Shown: positions 34,201 to 40,288 of the stretch, piece by piece
How positions within the stretch are numbered: position 1 is the stretch's first letter
Layout: the number at the start of each line of letters is the position of its first letter
Origin: Caldilineaceae bacterium
GTDB lineage: Bacteria; Chloroflexota; Anaerolineae; Caldilineales; Caldilineaceae
Assembly: GCA_019637695.1 (NCBI GenBank)
Contig: JAHBVG010000031.1
Span: 1 to 61,797 of the forward strand
Direction: 5' to 3'
Length of the DNA stretch: 61,797 bases
Position numbers and translations under genes: made by a program
The notes under the pieces: generated by a model
What the model saw: only the letters and a program-made list of their open reading frames with translations
Database searches by the model: none
What the model was told of the DNA's origin: nothing

Positions 34201-34841
34201 AAATCCTCGGCCACGAGACCGCCATACTGCAAGAAACGAGAGACTGGCCGATGCAAGCCAGTCAATTCAGTGGTATTGTGCCTCCATAACGTAACCAACG
34301 CGGATGCGTCTATGGCGATGCGATGGGGTTGCACTTCGTGGCGATATAGGAAGTCAAAGAATTCATCCAAGAAGCTGTCAGGAATCCCGCCGTGCAGCAA
34401 AATGGGTGTTACATAGCGATGCCCGCCGCTTTGTTCAACACTCCTTTCAAATGTGGGAAGGTTGTATTTGATTAGAATCTTAAGAAAGCACTCTCCACAC
34501 AGAGATGTGTGATCGTCACGAATCTTTAGTCGATTTTTAGGACCGTGCCAGAGTCCTTCATCGCCATAGCTATAGATACCTTCAAGGACCAGATAGAGGG
34601 CGAAGGTCAACGGCCATGTGTGCTGCGCCTGGCGCAACTTCACCTCAATCTTTGCACCTTTCTCTAAACTATGGAAAAGAGTAGTGTAGAGAAGCTTGCC
34701 AATCTCCTCCAAATGCTGTTGGGTGTATCCTAACTCGCCCAACAACAAATCACCTTCGCTCACCTGCTGACGAAGTCGCTTCTCCCATTGATCCAATTTA
34801 CCTTTACCCAAGTCGCTTTGTTCAGGCATAAAACTTGACAC
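31233..34841 (-). CDS. Large uncharacterised protein with C-terminal C2H2-like finger, DruH candidate
   Basis: 1202 residues (GTG at 34841; an ATG at 34829 is also possible; neither has a clear ribosome site). The N-terminal ~250 residues are helical and include CGECFLKIL. The middle (about 280-850) is strand-rich with repeated immunoglobulin-like stretches (LAQPDAPAHLRVICDE, TLYWENSQLGRTQLRLWPLD), and the region about 880-1100 is helical. YQCGYCQELFSDMVGYAQHH (about 1146) has C..C..H..H spacing of a zinc finger. I do not recognise a catalytic motif. It is translationally coupled to the DUF1998 helicase, the gene order of Druantia type III (druH-druE). The name is inferred from context and size. 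Confidence 0.5.
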   Translation of the reverse strand: MSSFMPEQSDLGKGKLDQWEKRLRQQVSEGDLLLGELGYTQQHLEEIGKLLYTTLFHSLEKGAKIEVKLRQAQHTWPLTFALYLVLEGIYSYGDEGLWHGPKNRLKIRDDHTSLCGECFLKILIKYNLPTFERSVEQSGGHRYVTPILLHGGIPDSFLDEFFDFLYRHEVQPHRIAIDASALVTLWRHNTTELTGLHRPVSRFLQYGGLVAEDFVARCLDLLRTNSESEWDTFGLPERVLQSYRIWLARQTVETRSRPLQSSIRLQRPRLTVAPYTTGITLYLPPQQLPNRDAPRELVWRVTDGSRIQVIGTNRQRIENGYQYTATNSASVLPAQGYELELLADSSCLQKWVVSGFGTSPLLVFESFDDYEADSLDEQEQHRPGKRWLLYPDSVSLQAKGGSRRLRQLPRLTDSWRGFCLEEWQLEPGELALREGNGQRDLQFSIIHEKSHSRPYLDGGKRVLPGFEHEDFPLYCGHPPALVIQTTQPQRWRVSVRGAGNAQPPGYRSFVLSDLPLRREDETVCLELTHPQLLGNQPVGKFEVSVRGPLGRNYTLGLRCSPSITIEGHDSLYLAQPDAPAHLRVICDETLSVRSSPPQTGVALREERLSDGQRAYTLVAEAFIQQVTLQITHAYGVAMPLSIPIQRLRWSLYTGLEAGGDVNWKTQPFALFPEGLGSDAELRVWLPLVAGGPTFHLGWRLLDANGQVWREVRPDQTSLQRIVAIPLTEVLTLWRERQETLLWQLEITAEGEAEPITVDALYLLPNHDLGEIQYDWHDKDEQVHLTLYWENSQLGRTQLRLWPLDRPWVDIPITLAIPEMATISAEWVLPSSELPAEAYLGEIVIYNPWASQATQRPASNQSNTILIKPPGLTQYYAEIVKLRNQGQADVGQLLALFCHQYYNNQHQELHNTNKALSDQRQILSLIWLTRWAETTAKLDNNAYKLAQLRIFEQSIIDRLAQDDHPADEMERYFQHLPHSFPEKIHMWVLRSGLRLPRRRCLESLCHLSLDSAEKEDAFQAAMEALLEDVTNGDLLIGDAVTLLKENPQSAAEYLAMQGSQDAAELLRELTYRNPLQITWLWPRMHLDTSIGPIFIHNLRDRSTGQARFCAPLAEDYYAYGSIQLSPFPLSVRLHLSNSLLHFTDHSPYQCGYCQELFSDMVGYAQHHEAAHAGQFQSRRRLKQDEKLTWIRVRVDESKEEQHL

Positions 34842-34862
34842 GATGCCAGACAGAGTGGGTGA

Positions 34863-34994
34863 CTAAGAGAAAACGTTGCTTATTGCAGAGTTGATACACC
34901 CGGCGGTCAGGTCGGCCAGAGCCAGGATCCTGTCCAGGCGCTGGGAGTCGAAGACACTGAGGCGGGGTGTGCAGAGTTGTTGCAGGGTTTTCAT
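34863..34994 (-). pseudogene. Remnant of a DUF499-type ATPase N-terminus
   Basis: A 43-residue ORF beginning MKTLQQLCTPRLSVFD, followed by RLDRILALADLTAGCI. This resembles the start of large DUF499 ATPases as I remember it (CTPRxSVFD, R-D-VL-L-DL, then a long ATPase body). It breaks off after about 40 residues, with only SNVFS and a stop where the conserved FF/EN region and Walker A would follow. Such ATPases occur in defence islands with DUF1156 methylases and DUF1998 helicases. It sits 21 bases upstream of the DruH-like start, suggesting a deletion fused the two loci. Confidence 0.45.
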
Positions 34995-35556
34995 TGCGTG
35001 GGCCTCTACGAGCTACTTGGCTGTGTATGTGTTCAACACTGGTTAGCCAGAGGCAAGGGCTGACAGGGGAAGTATAGCGCGGGGTGGTGGGGAAGGCAAA
35101 CGACAAATGACAGATCGAGTTAGTTCAGGTGAGGGACAGGATTGCTCTGCGCTCTGCCTATTCAGGCTATAGATCCCGCGCGGGTGTAGCAGATAGCTAT
35201 CGCTGCCGTGATCGCGCACATATGCCAGCGCCGAGAAAAGACATTTTTGGGTCCCATTGCCGCTGTCCACGAAAACGAGGCGAATCACCGGTTGCACAAA
35301 AGCCCTCACTCTGGTCTATCACAAACGTTTCCATGAATCCTCTTTTCTCATTGACAAAGGCCACATCATGCTTCTGCCTACTCCAGTCGATTCATAGATA
35401 GCTTGGCATGCGCTCCTACGTGCAGTACAATCTCTGCTATGTTCTACCTCCCTCGGTCGCTGTTTGACCGATCCTGTGAGGGCGTTCGCAACAGTGGAGT
35501 GAGTTGGTCCTTCATCTGCGCGCCATCTCCAATCAACTCGATGAAAGGTACAACCT
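34995..35556. other. Gene-free junction upstream of the fucosidase gene
   Basis: About 560 bases of mixed composition. Short ORFs occur on both strands, but none has a ribosome site or recognisable sequence. This is the second edge of the minus-strand module, and no repeat shared with 25990-26268 was found by eye. Confidence 0.4.
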
Positions 35557-36798
35557 ATGGACAATGCAATTCGTACAGATCGAAGCCAGCGACCGGGCGC
35601 GCGTACCGATCCGCGGCTGGATTGGTGGCGAGACGCCAAGTTCGGTATGTTCATCCATTGGGGGCTCTATGCCATCCCTGCGGGGGTGTGGAACGAGGAG
35701 GCGATCCCCGGTATCGGCGAGTGGATCATGTTGCGGGCGCGCATCCCTGTGGCCGAGTATGAGAAACTGGCCGCGGCGTTCGATCCTGTCAAATTTGACG
35801 CGGCCGCCTGGGTTTCGCTGGCGAAGCGCGCCGGGCAACAATATCTCGTCATCACCGCAAAGCACCACGATGGCTTCTGTCTCTTTGATTCCGCCCTCAC
35901 CGACTATGACATTGTGGACGCTACGCCTTTCAAACGCGATGTGCTAAAGGAACTGGCCGAAGCTTGCCAGAGAGAGGGGATCAAGCTCGGTTTCTACTAT
36001 TCCCAAACCCAGGATTGGCATCACCCCGACGGCGACGGCAACGACTGGGATTATGACGAGGCGCAGAAGGACTTTGACGGCTACATCCACAACTATGTAG
36101 CGCCCCAGGTGCGCGAACTGCTGACGAAGTATGGACCTATCGCCATTATCTGGTTCGATACCCCCAAAGGCATCACCACCGAGCAGAGCCAATTTCTGCT
36201 TGATCTCGTGCATGAGATCCAACCAGCGTGCCTTGTCTGTGGGCGGTTGGGCAACGGCCTGGGCGACTATGCCTCGGCCAACGACAATCACATCCCCGGC
36301 GCATTGGTGGATCTGGATTGGGAGACGCCCGCCACCATCAACGATACCTGGGGTTTCAAACGCGATGACCACAACTGGAAATCGGCGCGGGAACTGATCC
36401 ACAAATTGGCGGATATTGTGAGCAAAGGCGGCGCTTACCTGCTCAACGTCGGCCCCACCGCCGAGGGGATCATTCCTCAGCCGAGTGTGGAACGGCTGGA
36501 GGCGATGGGGGAGTGGCTGGCCGTCAACGGCGAATCAATCTACGGCACACGCCCTGGCCCGATCCAGGGGATGGATGGCTATCGCACGACGCAGAAGGAT
36601 GGCAAGATCTACCTCCACGTCTTTGATTGGCCACAAGGGGGAAAGCTCTCCTTGCCTAAGTTAGCGGTGACCACCGCACATCTGCTCGCCGACCCCAGCC
36701 AGCAGCTCAGGATGAGCCAATCGGGCGATCAGCTTGTGATTCAAGGCCCAACGGCTGCACCAGATTTAGATAATACGGTGGTTGTGCTGGAACTCTAA
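35557..36798 (+). CDS. Alpha-L-fucosidase, GH29 family
   Basis: 413 residues. The start of the barrel shows DWWRDAKFGMFIHWGLYAIP (about residue 22), then YLVITAKHHDGFCLFDS (about 95). The catalytic Asp is expected in IAIIWFDTPKG (about 195). There is no signal peptide, so it would act in the cytoplasm. Length is near the catalytic core of the family plus a small C-terminal beta domain. It releases L-fucose from oligosaccharides; the 2-hydroxyacid dehydrogenase and HpcH/HpaI aldolase downstream fit breakdown of deoxy-sugar acids. GAAAGG precedes the ATG. Confidence 0.88.
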   Translation: MDNAIRTDRSQRPGARTDPRLDWWRDAKFGMFIHWGLYAIPAGVWNEEAIPGIGEWIMLRARIPVAEYEKLAAAFDPVKFDAAAWVSLAKRAGQQYLVITAKHHDGFCLFDSALTDYDIVDATPFKRDVLKELAEACQREGIKLGFYYSQTQDWHHPDGDGNDWDYDEAQKDFDGYIHNYVAPQVRELLTKYGPIAIIWFDTPKGITTEQSQFLLDLVHEIQPACLVCGRLGNGLGDYASANDNHIPGALVDLDWETPATINDTWGFKRDDHNWKSARELIHKLADIVSKGGAYLLNVGPTAEGIIPQPSVERLEAMGEWLAVNGESIYGTRPGPIQGMDGYRTTQKDGKIYLHVFDWPQGGKLSLPKLAVTTAHLLADPSQQLRMSQSGDQLVIQGPTAAPDLDNTVVVLEL

Positions 36799-36821
36799 CT
36801 CATCCTCCAGGTAGCTTCTCA

Positions 36822-36890
36822 ATTTGTAGGGGTGGACCCCCTGTGTCTACCTGCTGTGGGCGGGCACAGAGACCCACCCCCACCACCGAA
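36822..36890. repeat. GTAGGGGTGG palindromic element at the enolase gene start
   Basis: An imperfect inverted repeat: GTAGGGGTGGACCCCC-type sequence from 36826, and ACAGAGACCCACCCCCAC at about 36866-36883. It resembles the GTAGGGGC...GCCCTTAC element at 85-159. It replaces the expected start region of the next gene. Confidence 0.55.
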
Positions 36891-37463
36891 AATACAGATG
36901 TCAAACCCTACCCGGTCTGGGTGGGTCATCGCAACCAATGCCTTGTCAAGGTAGAGACCGATGAAGGGATCTACGGCTGGGGTGAATCGGGGATGTCGTT
37001 TCGCGATTTGGCGGTTTCCGGCGCTGTGCGCCATTATCGAGAGTGGCTGATCGGGCGAGATCCCATGCAGATCGGCGCGCTCTGGCAGGAGATGTATCGC
37101 AGCCAATATTTCGAGGGTGGGCGTGTCCTTACGGGGGCGCAATCTGCCATCGACATCGCCCTTTATGATATTGCAGGCAAGGCGCTGGGTGTGCCGGTCT
37201 GCACCGCGGCTTCTGTCCACCTGGCCGCCGCCGTTCCTAACTTTTGCTGGCTTGAGATTTTTGCTACGCCCCTGTCGCCCAGCACCCACTACAACGAAAC
37301 GATCTTCCCCGTGCAACTCAAGCCGGACGGTCCGCGCATCCCCGTGCCCGATGGCCCCGGCCTGGGTGTCGACGTAGACGAGGAATACATCAAACGCCAG
37401 GAATTCAAGTTTGCCGAGCCACCCCATCTGCACAAACGGGATGGATCGGTGACCAACTGGTAA
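36843..37463 (+). pseudogene. Broken enolase-superfamily dehydratase (mandelate racemase / galactonate dehydratase type)
   Basis: The open frame encodes two separated parts of an enolase-superfamily protein. The first is the N-terminal cap, TDVKPYPVWVGHRNQCLVKVE to GAQSAIDIALYDIAGKALGVPV (to about residue 118). It is followed directly by the C-terminal end, NFCWLEIFATPLSPSTHYNE to GPGLGVDVDEEYI. The central barrel with the Lys and metal-binding Asp/Glu residues is missing, so about 205 residues remain of the usual 380-400. The normal start is also lost in a palindromic element. The product cannot be catalytic. The intact ancestor would have dehydrated a sugar acid. Confidence 0.8.
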
Positions 37464-37483
37464 TCATTGAACAGGAGAATTTG

Positions 37484-38530
37484 ATGTTTCGCGTAGGGGT
37501 TTCCGCCGATTTCAAGGTGACGGGCGCCTTGCAGCCTGTGCTGGCGCAGATCTTCGATCCGCTGCCCTATATCGAGTATGACTTCTTCGATTTCACGCCC
37601 AATCAGCCTGTTTCCCCAGAGACCATCGCCAGTTACGACGCCGTGATCGTGCTGGGCGCGCCTTTTGGTCAGCCGTCCTTTACAGGGGATGACCGGCTGG
37701 CTCTGATCGCGCGCTGGGGCGTCGGCTATGACCGCATCGACACCGAGGCCATCACCCGCAACGATGTACTGCTCGCCATCACCGTGGACGCTGTGCGCCG
37801 CCCTGTGGCCGAGGCCATCCTCACATTGATGCTGGCCCTGGCTAAAAAGCTCCCAACCAGGGATCGGCTCGTGCGCAGCGGCCGCTGGGATCTGCGCGGA
37901 CAGGCTGTGGGCCTGGGGCTACGCGGCAAAATCGTTGGCTCGGTGGGGATGGGCAACATCGGCGCGGAGATGTTCCGCTTGCTGGGCCCCTTTGAACTGG
38001 GGCGCAAACTGGTCTCCGATCCCTATCTCGACCCGGAGCGGGCGCAGCGTCTGGGCGTGGAGTTGGTGGATCTGGAAACGCTCTTCTCCGCATCGGATTT
38101 TGTGGCGGTGAACTGTCCGCTCACGGCGGAGACGCGCGGGCTGATCGATGCCCGGCTCTTCGCATTGATGAAGCCCACCGCCTATTTCATCAACACAGCG
38201 CGAGGCGCTATCGTCGTCCAGCGCGATCTCACCGAAGCCCTGCAACGGGGACAGTTCGCCGGCGCCGGCATTGATGTCTTTGAGCAGGAGCCAATGTCCG
38301 CAGACGACCCTATCACCCGGTTGGATAATGTGATCCTCTCGCTCCATGATCTGGCCTGGACCGATGAACTCTATCGACTCAACGGCGAACATGCCTGCCA
38401 GAGCGTCCTGCGCGTCCTGCGCGGGGAGATCCCCGATCACCCGGTCAACAAAGCCGTACTCGACCGTCCCGGCTTTCAAGAGAAGTTACGCCGTCTGCGG
38501 GCGCGTTGGGCGGAGGTTAATGCGGAGTGA
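37484..38530 (+). CDS. D-isomer-specific 2-hydroxyacid dehydrogenase
   Basis: 348 residues from the ATG at 37484 (AGGAGA seven bases before). The NAD loop is GKIVGSVGMGNIGAEMFRL (about residue 148). The catalytic triad positions are INTARGAI (Arg, about 241), GIDVFEQEP (Glu, about 270) and VILSLHDLAWTDE (His, about 290). The ISLH pattern differs slightly from the common SPH but keeps the His. It interconverts 2-keto and 2-hydroxy acids with NAD(P)H and may act on a sugar-acid intermediate together with the aldolase downstream. Confidence 0.88.
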   Translation: MFRVGVSADFKVTGALQPVLAQIFDPLPYIEYDFFDFTPNQPVSPETIASYDAVIVLGAPFGQPSFTGDDRLALIARWGVGYDRIDTEAITRNDVLLAITVDAVRRPVAEAILTLMLALAKKLPTRDRLVRSGRWDLRGQAVGLGLRGKIVGSVGMGNIGAEMFRLLGPFELGRKLVSDPYLDPERAQRLGVELVDLETLFSASDFVAVNCPLTAETRGLIDARLFALMKPTAYFINTARGAIVVQRDLTEALQRGQFAGAGIDVFEQEPMSADDPITRLDNVILSLHDLAWTDELYRLNGEHACQSVLRVLRGEIPDHPVNKAVLDRPGFQEKLRRLRARWAEVNAE

Positions 38531-38630
38531 GGAATGCGGAACGGCAGAGGAGTCAAGTAGCAATTCGCAATTCGCATGACGCCCAGTCACCTATCCCCAG
38601 TCACCTATCACCTTCTTCAGGAGATCAACC

Positions 38631-39410
38631 ATGAAAGAAAACATCTGCAAACGCATCCTGGCCGAGGACAAAGTCGCCGTCGGTCACATGATTATGGAAT
38701 TCAACACACGGGGAATGGGCCGCATGTTGGGGGTCGCCGGTCTCGATTTTGTACTCATCGACATGGAACACGCCAGCTTCAGCACGGCAGATGTCGCCAA
38801 CCTCATCGCCTGGACACACGCCAGCGAGGTTGCGCCCTTTGCGCGCGTGCCGCAGCTCGAATACCACCTGATTGCACGCGTCCTCGATGCGGGAGCGCTG
38901 GGCGTGATGGTCCCCAATGTGAAGACGGGCGCAGAGGCGCGCGCCATTGTGGACGCCGTCAAGTACGCGCCGTTGGGCAAGCGCGGCGCGGGGATCGGCG
39001 GCGCGCTGACCGGCTTCCGCACAGCAACGCCAGCCGAATTCATCGATTATTCCAACCGCAACACCACTATCATCTGCCAGATCGAAAGCGTAGAAGGGCT
39101 GGAGAATTTGGACGAGATCGCTTCGACGCCCGGCGTGGATATCCTCTGGGTCGGCCACACCGATCTCTCGCTGTCGATGGGCATCCCCGGCCAGTTTCAG
39201 GATCAACGCTTTCTCAACGCGCTGGCGCAGGTGGCGGCGACGGCCAAAAAACATGGCCGCAAAGCGGGCATCCAACCGGGCAACGCCGAACAAGCGCGCC
39301 GCTGGATGGGGTTGGGCTACAACGTCATCTCGTACAGCAGCGACTATGCCATCTATCTGCGCGCCTTGACCGAGGGCGCCAACCTCATCCGATCCATTTC
39401 GGAATCGTGA
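38631..39410 (+). CDS. HpcH/HpaI family aldolase
   Basis: 259 residues with TTCAGGAG before the ATG. Family features: VLIDMEHASFSTADV (about residue 42), ARVPQLEYHLIARVLDAGALGVMVPNVKT (split; about 72-100), ICQIESVEGLENLDEI (metal Glu, about 145) and VGHTDLSLSMGIPGQ (metal Asp, about 175). These class II aldolases cleave 2-keto-3-deoxy sugar acids to pyruvate and an aldehyde (as for L-rhamnonate or glucarate). It completes a plausible set: fucosidase, dehydratase (now broken), dehydrogenase, aldolase. Confidence 0.88.
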   Translation: MKENICKRILAEDKVAVGHMIMEFNTRGMGRMLGVAGLDFVLIDMEHASFSTADVANLIAWTHASEVAPFARVPQLEYHLIARVLDAGALGVMVPNVKTGAEARAIVDAVKYAPLGKRGAGIGGALTGFRTATPAEFIDYSNRNTTIICQIESVEGLENLDEIASTPGVDILWVGHTDLSLSMGIPGQFQDQRFLNALAQVAATAKKHGRKAGIQPGNAEQARRWMGLGYNVISYSSDYAIYLRALTEGANLIRSISES

Positions 39411-39531
39411 CCTCCTTTTCAGAATGGCAGAAATAGAACGCGGATCGCGCGGGTGGGGCAGATCAAAAGGGATAATTCCGAAGAATCCGCCCTATCCGCT
39501 CAATCTGCGTTCTATCCACCCCCTGTCGAGC

Positions 39532-39565
39532 CAACATACACCCGATTCACCCTCAACATACACCC
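39532..39565. promoter_or_regulatory. Direct repeat CAACATACACCC, two copies 22 bases apart
   Basis: Copies at 39532-39543 and 39554-39565 are identical and spaced two DNA turns start-to-start, about 90 bases upstream of a small ORF. This spacing suits a regulator binding one face of the helix, possibly the MalT-type protein encoded nearby. Only sequence symmetry supports it. Confidence 0.35.
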
Positions 39566-39651
39566 TGAGATGAATCCATCCCGCCGATTCTCGGTGTAAA
39601 GTCTGAACCAGCAACTGGCACTCAGATCCCTTTCGCCGAGGAGAAACCAAG

Positions 39652-39828
39652 ATGATGTCCTACCTGCACACACAGTCGGTCGTCTTTATTCAGACAGAAC
39701 AACAACGGGCACTTCATCGAGATCCTGCACTATGGATCGATGCGCCCACACATGCACAAAACATACAAGGACGAAGCGTGCTGATGGCAATGTCCAATCT
39801 TTTGAAATCAGCTATCGGAAGCATCTAA
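39652..39828 (+). CDS. Small hypothetical protein, 58 residues
   Basis: Begins MMSYLHTQSVVFIQTEQQRA; the two tandem ATGs follow GAGGAGAAA at good spacing, which is the main evidence for translation. No family is recognised, and there is no membrane segment or signal peptide. A direct repeat that may be an operator lies upstream and a strong hairpin (39871-39918) lies downstream, which would frame a short transcript. Coding status is uncertain. Confidence 0.4.
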   Translation: MMSYLHTQSVVFIQTEQQRALHRDPALWIDAPTHAQNIQGRSVLMAMSNLLKSAIGSI

Positions 39829-39870
39829 CCCTATCCTTTTGGAACTTACGCATGTGGTTGGGCATTTGGC

Positions 39871-39921
39871 GACCCGCCAGGTTTCAGACCCGTCAGATTT
39901 TCTGAAACCTGACGGGTCTTT
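39871..39921 (+). terminator. Strong hairpin with short T-run
   Basis: Arms 39871-39888 and 39901-39918 (GACCCG.CAGGTTTCAGA type, one mismatch) with a 12-base loop, followed by TTT. It could end transcription of the 58-residue ORF. The sequence also looks like an interspersed palindrome. Confidence 0.6.
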
Positions 39922-39948
39922 ATTGAACGCAATTCAAGAATCACAAAA

Positions 39949-39974
39949 AAGGACCGCCATTGCTGACGGTCCTT
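39949..39974 (-). terminator. Intrinsic terminator after the 56-residue small ORF
   Basis: On the minus strand AAGGACCG and CGGTCCTT pair around a short loop and run into TTTTTTG. It lies 20 bases after the stop of the small minus-strand ORF, supporting that ORF as a real transcript end. Confidence 0.75.
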
Positions 39975-39993
39975 GTGTACAGAATCGGTGCAA

Positions 39994-40164
39994 TCAACCA
40001 CCCCGAAAGGTGAGCGCATTGATGGCGAAGTCAACGAACCGGTTAGGCTTTTTCGAGGCGTTTGCGGCTCGTTGAGCATCCTTCAACAGTTGTTCGTGTG
40101 CGCTGATACGTAGAGAATCCCGGCGACGTTCCGCTGCAATCATCTCGTCCAATAAACTGATCAT
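39994..40164 (-). CDS. Small hypothetical protein, 56 residues
   Basis: Sequence starts MISLLDEMIAAERRRDSLRI and ends NRFVDFAINALTFRGG. The ATG at 40164 has AAAGGA at good distance (an ATG at 40170 would make it 58). The product is helical and basic, with no recognised family. It lies 125 bases downstream of the MalT-type regulator on the same strand and is followed directly by an intrinsic terminator. Together these make a real small gene likely. The role is unknown. Confidence 0.55.
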   Translation of the reverse strand: MISLLDEMIAAERRRDSLRISAHEQLLKDAQRAANASKKPNRFVDFAINALTFRGG

Positions 40165-40288
40165 CGTCATTTCCTTTCGACTTTCCTTCGCTTCTCACAA
40201 ATTTCCCTCGTGATCAGTATAGAAAATCGACGGGTGTAGACGCATCCACCCTGGGGAGAAGATGAAGAACAGAACGGGTGTACTAATC

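Noticed and set aside
26269..34841. DISARM system
   Set aside because: No drmMI/drmMII methyltransferase, drmC phospholipase D-like protein or separate DrmB; the helicase carries its own DUF1998 end.
34822..35106. 94-residue minus-strand ORF upstream of the DruH-like gene
   Set aside because: Its frame conflicts with the DUF499-like remnant and it has Pro/Arg-rich shadow composition.
36843..37463. A genuine short enolase-superfamily enzyme
   Set aside because: The catalytic barrel with Lys and metal ligands is absent and the two remaining parts belong to opposite ends of the family alignment.
39839..40075. 78-residue plus-strand ORF
   Set aside because: It crosses a strong hairpin and a terminator, and is antisense to the better supported 56-residue gene.
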